Below, one piece after another: positions 7,027 through 12,720 of a stretch of DNA of 12,720 nt (the first letter of the stretch is position 1; each line of letters begins with the position of its first letter). Both the position numbers and the translations under genes were made by a program. Below the pieces are notes generated by a model that worked only from the letters and a program-made list of their open reading frames with translations, did no database searches and had not been told where the DNA came from. Origin of the DNA: JAWLFI01 sp041685645 (GTDB lineage Bacteria; Bacteroidota; Bacteroidia; Chitinophagales; Saprospiraceae); the NCBI GenBank assembly GCA_041685645.1, contig JAWLFI010000069.1, positions 1 to 12,720 on the forward strand, written 5' to 3'.

Positions 7027-7551
7027 TCAGGAACCTTCTTCCCACAATCCCTCTGCCAAACTTACAGTAATTTTTTGTTTATCATGGTCTATTTCATCCA
7101 CCAATTCATCGTGAAGCGGAATCATCTGTCCCTGAGACAATATAGCCATCAACTGAGAGGGATATTGCTCAATTTTCGCGATGACTCCGGATCGACCCGA
7201 TGTCCTATCCTGTATTTCATAGCCGGCACAAGCGGCCAGGCCGGATAGACCGCTTCCCGACTTTTCTGCTAAACGTTTCGCATCTTCCCGGGGCAACAAA
7301 ATGGGCTGCCCCGCCAGGGTCTTCGCCTGCTCCGGCGTATCAATTTGATCGAGATAGACGACGAAGTCTGATTTCTTTTCCAATTCCACTATTCGAAAGG
7401 GAACGGGACTCCCATCTTTCAAGCGAATGAGCAAAAACCCATGCTCCAAACACGCCTCTAACGCCTCCTCGGTCCCAGCAAACTTTATGCCTCCGGAAAC
7501 GCCATGAGAGCTACCACAGCGAGCGATTTCTGCAAATTGAAATATCACCAT
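7027..7551 (-). CDS. rimM: Ribosome maturation factor RimM
   Basis: RimM binds ribosomal protein S19 and helps mature the 30S head domain of 16S rRNA. The 174-residue length is normal. The N-terminal beta-barrel domain (about 1-88) opens with the AEIARCGSSHGVSGGIKF segment, matching the family's G-x-x-HG-x-x-G-x-hK pattern. The C-terminal PRC-barrel domain (about 105-172) has AGYEIQDRTSGRSGVIAKIE, MIPLHDELVDEID and the closing VSLAEGLWE. In many bacteria rimM lies between rpsP and trmD; here neither is present and it follows a lipoprotein gene and mnmA. Its ATG lies 7 nt inside the end of the upstream lipoprotein gene (overlap 7545-7551). Confidence 0.9.
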   Translation of the reverse strand: MVIFQFAEIARCGSSHGVSGGIKFAGTEEALEACLEHGFLLIRLKDGSPVPFRIVELEKKSDFVVYLDQIDTPEQAKTLAGQPILLPREDAKRLAEKSGSGLSGLAACAGYEIQDRTSGRSGVIAKIEQYPSQLMAILSQGQMIPLHDELVDEIDHDKQKITVSLAEGLWEEGS

Positions 7552-8300
7552 TTCTCAAAAGATTCTAATGTTAATGTAACTGTGTATCCCTTGTTTGCTT
7601 TCTGCGCCCAGGGAATATCCACACAATCCGAAAGATCGCCCGATAGATGCTCACACTGAGTATCCAGTATGTCCCAGCGGCTCCAAACCAGACCTATTCC
7701 CTCAGCATACCACTCCTCAACGCGGCGCCTCTCTATCAAAAAGTCCTCATCTATACTCAGCTTCTTTAGCACTCGGTCAAAATTAAAATCGCCTACTGAA
7801 TCCGGACTATCCAAGGCTAGCAGCTCAACCTCCCATGGTACTGAAAAAGGGCGTATGCTCTCTCCTTGAATCAACATTTCATAGCCGGGGTCTACCAGTC
7901 GGGATTCTTCCCAGCTACTCATTTCACTCAGAGGAAATTCCAGCTTCACTAAAGTAAGCTCAGCGCCGATTTCTAGAAGAGCATTCTCTGCGCTATCAAT
8001 CTCCGAATAACTTCGAATTTCCCAATCTGAAATGCTGTCGGAACGAAACGCCCATTCCACGTGCCATCGGCCATTAGCAGAATCGAGCCGCTGTCTCACC
8101 TGACTCCTGGAACTGTCTTTAAGCTGTTCACCTCCCACCAAATCATATCGAATACTATCCACCACATACTTGCGATCCATGCGCTGTAGAGGAAAATAGT
8201 CAGTTTCGGAAGGATTATTCAGTTCATTGAAATCAGCGTTACCACATCCCAGGAGAAAGGTAAAAAAGGCAAGCACAACCGTTCGCCCGAGCTTTATCAT
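7545..8300 (-). CDS. Lipoprotein of unknown function between mnmA and rimM
   Basis: The 251-residue product has a clear lipoprotein signal (MIKLGR, hydrophobic run, FLLGC; Cys19 lipidated) and a mature part rich in charged residues that is probably beta-rich. I recognise no named family. Visible segments include YFPLQRMDRKYVVDSIRYD (35-53), a start also seen in other Bacteroidota envelope proteins, and a C-terminal GYTVTLTLE strand. A pair of Cys residues lies in DTQCEHLSGDLSDC. Its ATG overlaps the mnmA stop by 4 nt (ATGA, 8297-8300) and its end overlaps rimM by 7 nt, so its translation is tied to two RNA/ribosome-modification genes although its own product is outside the cytosol. Confidence 0.75.
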   Translation of the reverse strand: MIKLGRTVVLAFFTFLLGCGNADFNELNNPSETDYFPLQRMDRKYVVDSIRYDLVGGEQLKDSSRSQVRQRLDSANGRWHVEWAFRSDSISDWEIRSYSEIDSAENALLEIGAELTLVKLEFPLSEMSSWEESRLVDPGYEMLIQGESIRPFSVPWEVELLALDSPDSVGDFNFDRVLKKLSIDEDFLIERRRVEEWYAEGIGLVWSRWDILDTQCEHLSGDLSDCVDIPWAQKANKGYTVTLTLESFEKW

Positions 8301-9400
8301 AGCATGGGATCATTCCGACGGATAATTCCGCCACCCAAAACATCATCTCCTTCGTAGAATACCGCAGATTGACCCGGCGCTATGCCCTTCACATTAGCGT
8401 GGAAGTCAACTTCAATACAATCGCCACTCATTTCAATCGTGGACAGCGTGGCAAAACTATTGTACCTCACCATCGTTTCCGCCTCTCTCTTGTCTTCCAG
8501 TCCAGGAATTTTTTGAAAATTAAGTTGTCCGACCTTCATTGTATTTCTCATGAGATCCTCTACACTACCCAACACAACGGTGTTCGACTCTGGCTCTATA
8601 TGTGTCACGTACTTGGGTTCGCCAAAAGCCTTGCCCAGCCCGCGACGCTGACCAATTGTGTAAAAAGGATAGCCCTCATGCTCTCCAATGACATTGCCCG
8701 AAGTATCAACAAAATGCCCTCCGCGCACTTCATCTTCCAGGCCGTCCACCCGACGTTTTAGAAATGATCGATAATCATTGTCCGGAACAAAACAAATTTC
8801 GTAGCTATCGCCCTTCTTGGACAAATCCGTAAAGCCGCGATCATAAGCCATCTGACGAACCTCAGGTTTTGTATATTCCGCTAATGGGAATAAAGTTCGA
8901 GCCATACATTCCTGACTCAAACCCCACAAAACGTAAGATTGGTCCTTGTTGCGGTCCCGGGCCTTAGAAATAAAGTACCGACCGTCTTCTTTCTTAATCT
9001 TAGCATAGTGCCCCGTCGCTATATAATCACAATCCAACTGATCTGCTCGTCTCAAGAGGGCATCCCATTTAATATGAGTGTTGCATAGAATACAGGGATT
9101 CGGTGTCCGGCCGGCAATATACTCATCGACAAAATTATCGATGACGTAATCGCCAAACTCATCCCGGATATCTACTATAAAATGAGTAAAACCCAACTCT
9201 ACTGATACCTGTCGGGCATCATTGATTGAGTCCAGACTGCAGCATCCCGTCTCCTTGCCACTGCCGCCGGAGTTGGCGTAGTCCCAGGTCTTCATAGTAA
9301 TACCAATCACTTCATACCCAGCATCGTGTAGCATCATAGCCGTCACCGTGGAGTCTATCCCTCCACTCATTGCTACCAAAACTCTTCCTTTAGATTCCAT
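8297..9400 (-). CDS. mnmA: tRNA-specific 2-thiouridylase
   Basis: MnmA puts sulfur on C2 of U34 in the tRNAs for Lys, Glu and Gln, using ATP to activate the base and a persulfide from a relay chain. The 367-residue protein has the PP-loop SGGIDST (12-18), the catalytic Cys in NPCILCN (Cys106; Cys103 makes it a CxxC) and the partner Cys203 in YEICFVP, plus the tRNA-binding and C-terminal beta-barrel domains (IGQRRGLG 249-256, APGQSAVFY 341-349). All key residues are present. It is the first gene of a seven-gene minus-strand run, with a good promoter just upstream. No cysteine desulfurase or Tus gene is nearby. Confidence 0.95.
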   Translation of the reverse strand: MESKGRVLVAMSGGIDSTVTAMMLHDAGYEVIGITMKTWDYANSGGSGKETGCCSLDSINDARQVSVELGFTHFIVDIRDEFGDYVIDNFVDEYIAGRTPNPCILCNTHIKWDALLRRADQLDCDYIATGHYAKIKKEDGRYFISKARDRNKDQSYVLWGLSQECMARTLFPLAEYTKPEVRQMAYDRGFTDLSKKGDSYEICFVPDNDYRSFLKRRVDGLEDEVRGGHFVDTSGNVIGEHEGYPFYTIGQRRGLGKAFGEPKYVTHIEPESNTVVLGSVEDLMRNTMKVGQLNFQKIPGLEDKREAETMVRYNSFATLSTIEMSGDCIEVDFHANVKGIAPGQSAVFYEGDDVLGGGIIRRNDPML

Positions 9401-9417
9401 CGCTTGAATAATTTTCG

Positions 9418-9448
9418 CAAAAATACCAATTCTTCAGGGTGACACCAA
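9418..9448 (-). promoter_or_regulatory. Bacteroidota-type promoter of the mnmA operon
   Basis: Read on the minus strand, TTG (complement of 9446-9448) is followed after 20 nt by TATTTTTG (complement of 9418-9425), a full match to TTG-N(17-23)-TAnnTTTG. The -7 element ends 17 nt before the mnmA ATG, leaving a very short leader. This is the best promoter in the window and the only clear one for the whole minus-strand run. Confidence 0.6.
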
Positions 9449-9735
9449 TGAAAAAAGACTGAAATGCTTCCCAGTTTCAAAATTATCACCACATTTGTGC
9501 GTTCCTGATCAGATATAACTCTAATATCTCACGAATGTTTTATACCTTGATAAACGAATCTCAACACCAACTAAAATTTAACTAATTCTAAAACCTATGT
9601 TATAAACGAAATATTTCTTTATCTTTCGCCTAATATTTAGTTAGAAGGTATAAAAACAAAGTATAGATTATTCGCAGAAATACATCTCCATCCACCGGGA
9701 GTGATTTTACCTTACTGTAACAATCTTATCATTAT
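9449..9735. other. AT-rich intergenic region between mnmA and the histidine kinase
   Basis: No gene is seen. There is a 6-bp inverted repeat AGATAT-N7-ATATCT (9511-9516 and 9524-9529), with TGATCA overlapping its left arm, which could be an operator. Promoter-like candidates for the kinase are weak: CACATTTG (9490-9497) and TATCTTTC (9620-9627) each differ from TAnnTTTG by one base and lack a TTG at the right spacing. The leader is AT-rich, with AACTAA and TTAGTT words able to pair. No riboswitch or small RNA was recognised. Confidence 0.5.
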
Positions 9736-11745
9736 ATGAAAATATTTTTATTACCCCTGTGCCTACTACTATGCCTATTGACTGCCCATAAGGTAGGAGC
9801 CCAGGAGGTAATGGAAAACAAAGATGAGCGGGATTCTTTACTACAAGTAGCCTACTCTATTTCATCACCTACTGAAAGATTGGACTATTTATTAGATATC
9901 TCTGAAAGCACGGTAAATGCTCAGAATTGCGTCATTTTTGCTGAAAATGCACTTAGCCTGGCTGATTCTCTCAATCATATCTTCAAAAAAGGCTTAGCTT
10001 TTAAACAAAGCGGAAGAGCCTGGAAACGATGGGGCAACAAAGAAAAGTCTGAAGAACGATTATCCTCCGCCATTGAAATATTTTCATCTCTGGACTCCAT
10101 TCATCATTTACATCAAACCTACAGGGACCTTGGAGAGACGTTCCGTTCCACTCGAAGTCACTTCCTGGCCGACAGCTATCTCAAACGTTCGCTAAAATAC
10201 TTTACTGCCATTGGGGATAGTCTGGAAATGGCAAAAACATTCAATCGCCTGGCAGCCAATCAATTTGAAAAAAATACCTGGGGGCCAAATTACGGCAATT
10301 TTGAACGCGATCTAACTTCAAAAGAATATACCAGAAAAGATGCCCTTCAGCGATATCAACCGATTCAGCAGGCCTTCGACACCTTAGTATACTACATCAA
10401 TAGTTCTAATGAACTACTCAACCCGGAAGTGAACCGAGAACTCTTCATTTCCAATGCGATTATTGAGGGTGCCTATTATAATTACAGTTTTCAGCACGAT
10501 CAGGCGATTCGCGTTTTTCAAGAGCTCATTAACAATCGGTCGGAACTCAATATAGATGACCAATCTTTAATATATATTAACCTGGCATACATATACGAAT
10601 TTCGGTTCCTCAACGATCCTGAAAAAGTAGTGGAATATGGAGAAAAAGGATTGAAACTCGCCCAACAGTCCAAAATCAACACTTATGAACACATGGCCAA
10701 TGAGCTGTTGAGTGAGAACTACCTCTTTTTGGGAAATTACAAGAAAGCTTATGAGCACTTGAAAAATACGCTCAAAACCCGGGAAGCTTTTTACCATACG
10801 GACCTCAAGCTTAAACTCAGAGCGCGTGGGCTGGAATACGACCTGAAGCAAAGGGAAGTACAATTGGAACACAAAAGAAATCAGCTGTTTATCGTCGTGG
10901 CGGCACTGGGCTGTATTTTACTGATATTTACCGTACTGGTGACCATCATCATGATGAAAAACAATAAGCAGAGAAAACTCCTCAAAGAACTCAATAAGAA
11001 AAATGATCTCATCTCTCAACAAATCGATCAATTAGCCATGCTCAATGTGGAAAAGGACAAGTACTTTTCCATTATTGGTCACGACCTGAGAGCGCCCACT
11101 GCCAATATCCTGCAGCTTAGCCAAATGCTTAAGAACAAAGTGAATAGTCGAGATTATGAGGATATTCCCCAAATGGCCTCCTGGATAGAATCTGCCGCCC
11201 AGAATTCACTTCACCTATTGAACGACCTGACCAGTTGGGCCAAGTCTCAATCCGACCGTCTAGAGATCAATACGCAGCCCCTTTCTCTAAAAGAAGCACT
11301 GCGCGAACCCCTTGAATATGCCACTTCTAGTGCAAAACAAAAAAATATATCGATTCGCGTAGATCTGCCTGACAATACTTGGGTAGATACAGATTCGAAT
11401 CTCCTCAAAACCGTGCTGCGCAACCTGCTGAGTAATGCCGTTAAATTCACTCCCCCGAATGGCTCCATTGCCGTCTCCGCAGAACAAACTGGTTCCTGGG
11501 TCACTGTGGCTATAGAAGATACCGGAATTGGAATGAGTGAAGAGCTTCAAAATAAACTCTTTCAACTCACCAATGATAAAATTCGTCCGAGTACCGAAGG
11601 AGAAAAAAGTACAGGTCTCGGACTTCTGCTGGTCAAGGAGTTTGTCCAGAAACTAGGCGGCTCTTTACAGGTGGAATCCGAAGTCGATAAAGGGACCACT
11701 TTCTACTTCACGCTACCCGCGACCGAATCTCCGGAACAAGAGTAA
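9736..11745 (+). CDS. TPR-domain sensor histidine kinase
   Basis: A 669-residue membrane-bound kinase of the type common in Bacteroidota. In order: signal peptide (1-22, ending VGAQ), a periplasmic helical region with TPR-like repeats (about 35-345), one transmembrane helix (about 384-407), a short coiled coil (408-440), HisKA with the phosphorylated His449 in HDLRAPT, and HATPase (about 552-662) with the N box NLLSNAVKFT, G1 DTGIGM (595-600) and G2 GLGLLL. All catalytic motifs are intact. A segment at about 178-230, rich in Tyr and Asn, interrupts the regular repeats. It ends with no receiver domain and no response-regulator gene follows, so its partner is elsewhere. The signal is unknown; the TPR part probably binds a protein or peptide. 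Confidence 0.92.
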   Translation: MKIFLLPLCLLLCLLTAHKVGAQEVMENKDERDSLLQVAYSISSPTERLDYLLDISESTVNAQNCVIFAENALSLADSLNHIFKKGLAFKQSGRAWKRWGNKEKSEERLSSAIEIFSSLDSIHHLHQTYRDLGETFRSTRSHFLADSYLKRSLKYFTAIGDSLEMAKTFNRLAANQFEKNTWGPNYGNFERDLTSKEYTRKDALQRYQPIQQAFDTLVYYINSSNELLNPEVNRELFISNAIIEGAYYNYSFQHDQAIRVFQELINNRSELNIDDQSLIYINLAYIYEFRFLNDPEKVVEYGEKGLKLAQQSKINTYEHMANELLSENYLFLGNYKKAYEHLKNTLKTREAFYHTDLKLKLRARGLEYDLKQREVQLEHKRNQLFIVVAALGCILLIFTVLVTIIMMKNNKQRKLLKELNKKNDLISQQIDQLAMLNVEKDKYFSIIGHDLRAPTANILQLSQMLKNKVNSRDYEDIPQMASWIESAAQNSLHLLNDLTSWAKSQSDRLEINTQPLSLKEALREPLEYATSSAKQKNISIRVDLPDNTWVDTDSNLLKTVLRNLLSNAVKFTPPNGSIAVSAEQTGSWVTVAIEDTGIGMSEELQNKLFQLTNDKIRPSTEGEKSTGLGLLLVKEFVQKLGGSLQVESEVDKGTTFYFTLPATESPEQE

Positions 11746-11800
11746 GTTTTTCCGCTGTGAATGAATCAGTTGAGGTGGGTCATCTTTAATTCTTTTTTGG

Positions 11801-11916
11801 CCGTGCCCCCGTGCCCGCAGCTTCGCTCCGGGACGGGGTCGGGTCATCCGTGGCTATCGGTCCCCTGTCGGGGACGCCCGTCGCCTCCGGCTCGGCCCCA
11901 CTCCTACCCCTCACGG
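11801..11916. repeat. GC-rich hairpin element, probable dispersed intergenic repeat
   Basis: The block is bounded by CCGTG (11801-11805) and its complement CACGG (11912-11916). It holds a long interrupted hairpin at 11807-11838: CCCCGT with ACGGGG, then CCCG with CGGG, then AGC with GCT around a TTC loop, 13 pairs with one bulge and one C/C mismatch. A second hairpin follows, GTCCCC-TGTC-GGGGAC (11860-11875), overlapping GACG-CC-CGTC (11873-11882). It is very C-rich on the plus strand. The composition and stem arrangement resemble dispersed GC-rich elements of some Bacteroidota genomes, but this is recollection that I could not check. Confidence 0.6.
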
Positions 11917-12010
11917 AAAATTTTCTGCTCCTAAAGGATCAATAGCACCTGGGGAAGATATAGCATCCGGCGGTTGCACTATCTCAGCTCAATTGCGGTA
12001 GCGATGGGAA

Positions 12011-12126
12011 GGGCCCGGTGCTGGCACAGCGCCGGGGTCCCGGGCCAATACCGATAATTGTCAGAAAATCATTTCATTTTATCATATTGAGGGCATACTC
12101 ACAGCCCCAAAAAATGGCCCGGGACC
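12011..12126. repeat. Hairpin and long-range inverted repeat, alternative pairings
   Basis: A local hairpin at 12012-12046 pairs GGCCC with GGGCC and, inside, GGTGCTG with CAGCGCC (one G-U pair) around a GCA loop. Overlapping its right arm, GGTCCCGGGCCA (12036-12047) is a perfect 12-nt complement of TGGCCCGGGACC (12115-12126), across a 67-nt AT-rich loop. The two folds compete for 12040-12046, so they cannot form together. This may mean two inverted copies of one 12-nt element end, or an RNA that switches fold. Confidence 0.65.
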
Positions 12127-12155
12127 GAAGTGAACACGGAGCCCTGGACGTAGCG

Positions 12156-12177
12156 CCTCATGCCGTCCGGCATGAGG
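12156..12177. repeat. Perfect 10-bp inverted repeat near the aroE 3' end
   Basis: CCTCATGCCG and CGGCATGAGG are perfect complements separated by TC, giving a 9-bp stem with a GTCC tetraloop in practice. It ends 21 bp from the aroE stop codon. On neither strand is it followed by a T-run, so it is not a standard intrinsic terminator. It may protect the aroE mRNA 3' end or be the terminal stem of a repeat element that includes 12115-12126. Confidence 0.8.
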
Positions 12178-12198
12178 ACCGCCCAAATAAAAAATAAA

Positions 12199-12720
12199 CT
12201 ATGAATTCCAGATCTCCCAGGAAGCTTCAGCTTGTTCTATGAGCATTTTCATGCCATTGCAAGTGCGCGCACCCCGCTCTGCTCCCAGGCGCAAAAACTC
12301 GGTCTGCTCGGGATTATACACCAGGTCGAACAAGGCGTGATCGGGCCCCAAAGCATCGTACGGCAAAGCCGGCGCCTCCTTCATTTTGGGCCACATGCCC
12401 ACCGGAGTGCAGTTGACAATTAAGGGGAAACTTTTGATAATTTCTGCATCCAATTGAGAATAGGTGAAGTCGGTTTTATCGGCCTGGCGCGAAACAAAAG
12501 CACAATCAATATCGTGGAGGTGAAAGGCGTAAGCTATGGATCGCGCGCTGCCTCCGGTCCCTAAAATCAAGGCGCTAGAAATGTTATTGACACGTCCCAA
12601 CCACTTCTTCAGGGCCCGCTCAAATCCGCGACAGTCCGTATTACACCCAATTAAATGTCCATTATTATTTTGAATTACATTGACGGCGCCTATCGCTCTT
12701 GCCTCCTCGGAGATTTCATC
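12199..12720 (-). CDS. aroE: Shikimate dehydrogenase (5' end missing)
   Basis: AroE reduces 3-dehydroshikimate to shikimate with NADPH, in the common aromatic amino-acid pathway. The frame is open from the right edge to a TAG at 12199-12201, giving 173 residues of a family usually about 245-290 long, so the N-terminal shikimate-binding part lies outside. The visible part starts with DEISEEARAIGAVNVI, the GAVN motif, then HLIGCNTDCRGF, whose Asp belongs to the catalytic Lys/Asp pair. Next come the dinucleotide-binding loop LGTGGSARSI, NCTPVGMWP, FDLVYNPEQTEFL and the closing NGMKMLIEQAEASWEIW. The usual NRT phosphate-binding motif reads SRQ, so cofactor preference is not certain. The ATG- or TTG-like codons inside the frame are not the real start. 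Confidence 0.92.
   Translation of the reverse strand, partial: DEISEEARAIGAVNVIQNNNGHLIGCNTDCRGFERALKKWLGRVNNISSALILGTGGSARSIAYAFHLHDIDCAFVSRQADKTDFTYSQLDAEIIKSFPLIVNCTPVGMWPKMKEAPALPYDALGPDHALFDLVYNPEQTEFLRLGAERGARTCNGMKMLIEQAEASWEIWNS

Larger units (their letters stand above)
11746..12198. other. GC-rich structured intergenic region between the kinase and aroE
   Basis: No protein-coding gene is supported in these 453 nt. It contains two blocks of strong secondary structure, 11801-11916 and 12011-12177, described separately, joined by sequence without evident structure (11917-12010). GC is far above the flanking genes: 44 of the 60 bases in 11821-11880 are G or C. No T-tract follows the hairpins on either strand in the form of a standard intrinsic terminator, although the region must contain the ends of both converging transcripts. 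Confidence 0.7.

Noticed and set aside
7001..7045. GTG start giving a 15-residue longer lipoprotein upstream of the sigma gene
   Set aside because: It would overlap rimM and place charged residues before the signal peptide.
11746..12198. RNase P RNA, tmRNA, SRP RNA or tRNA in the structured gap
   Set aside because: None of the conserved core sequences of these RNAs was recognised, and no cloverleaf could be drawn.
12199..12600. Complete short protein starting at an internal TTG
   Set aside because: The frame continues to the window edge with conserved AroE residues (GAVN, NTD), so this is a truncated view of aroE.

Overview
The window is chromosomal DNA of a Bacteroidota bacterium; the class or order cannot be resolved from it. 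Three things point there. Start codons lack Shine-Dalgarno sequences. Promoter-like sites fit the Bacteroidota pattern TTG...TAnnTTTG: TATATTTG at 207-214, TACATTTG at 2040-2047, and TTG-N20-TATTTTTG upstream of mnmA. The gene families also fit: a TPR-sensor histidine kinase with its own signal peptide, lipoproteins with short N-terminal signals, and a NUDIX/pyrE divergent pair. Coding is dense and looks moderate in GC, except for one strikingly GC-rich gap near the right end.

Layout. (1) 1-226: non-coding, with a heptamer tandem repeat just before an acyl-CoA dehydrogenase gene (236-1381, +). (2) A NUDIX hydrolase (1412-2044, -) diverges from a tight plus-strand run of pyrE, an M42 aminopeptidase and a UbiA-like membrane protein (2067-4665). 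(3) A seven-gene minus-strand run, 9400 down to 4789, read in the order mnmA, lipoprotein, rimM, lipoprotein, ECF sigma factor, zinc-finger anti-sigma, DUF547 lipoprotein. Three of its junctions are 4-nt ATGA overlaps, one is a 7-nt overlap, and the other gaps are 3 and 26 nt, so it is probably one transcription unit or two coupled ones. (4) A 335-nt divergent intergenic region, then a TPR histidine kinase (9736-11745, +) with no response regulator beside it. (5) 11746-12198: a 453-nt non-coding stretch of strong GC-rich hairpins and inverted repeats. (6) The 3' part of aroE (12199-12720, -), cut by the right edge.

How the genes work together. mnmA (tRNA U34 thiolation) and rimM (30S maturation) are translation-maintenance genes that share a probable operon with two unrecognised lipoproteins and a small ECF sigma/anti-sigma/DUF547 regulatory cassette. 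pyrE makes the pyrimidine nucleotide OMP, and its probable promoter lies across the start codon of the divergent NUDIX gene. The points most worth a second look are the sigma/anti-sigma/DUF547 cassette tied to translation genes, the structured GC-rich element(s) between the kinase and aroE, and the UbiA-like protein that has lost the usual first aspartate motif.
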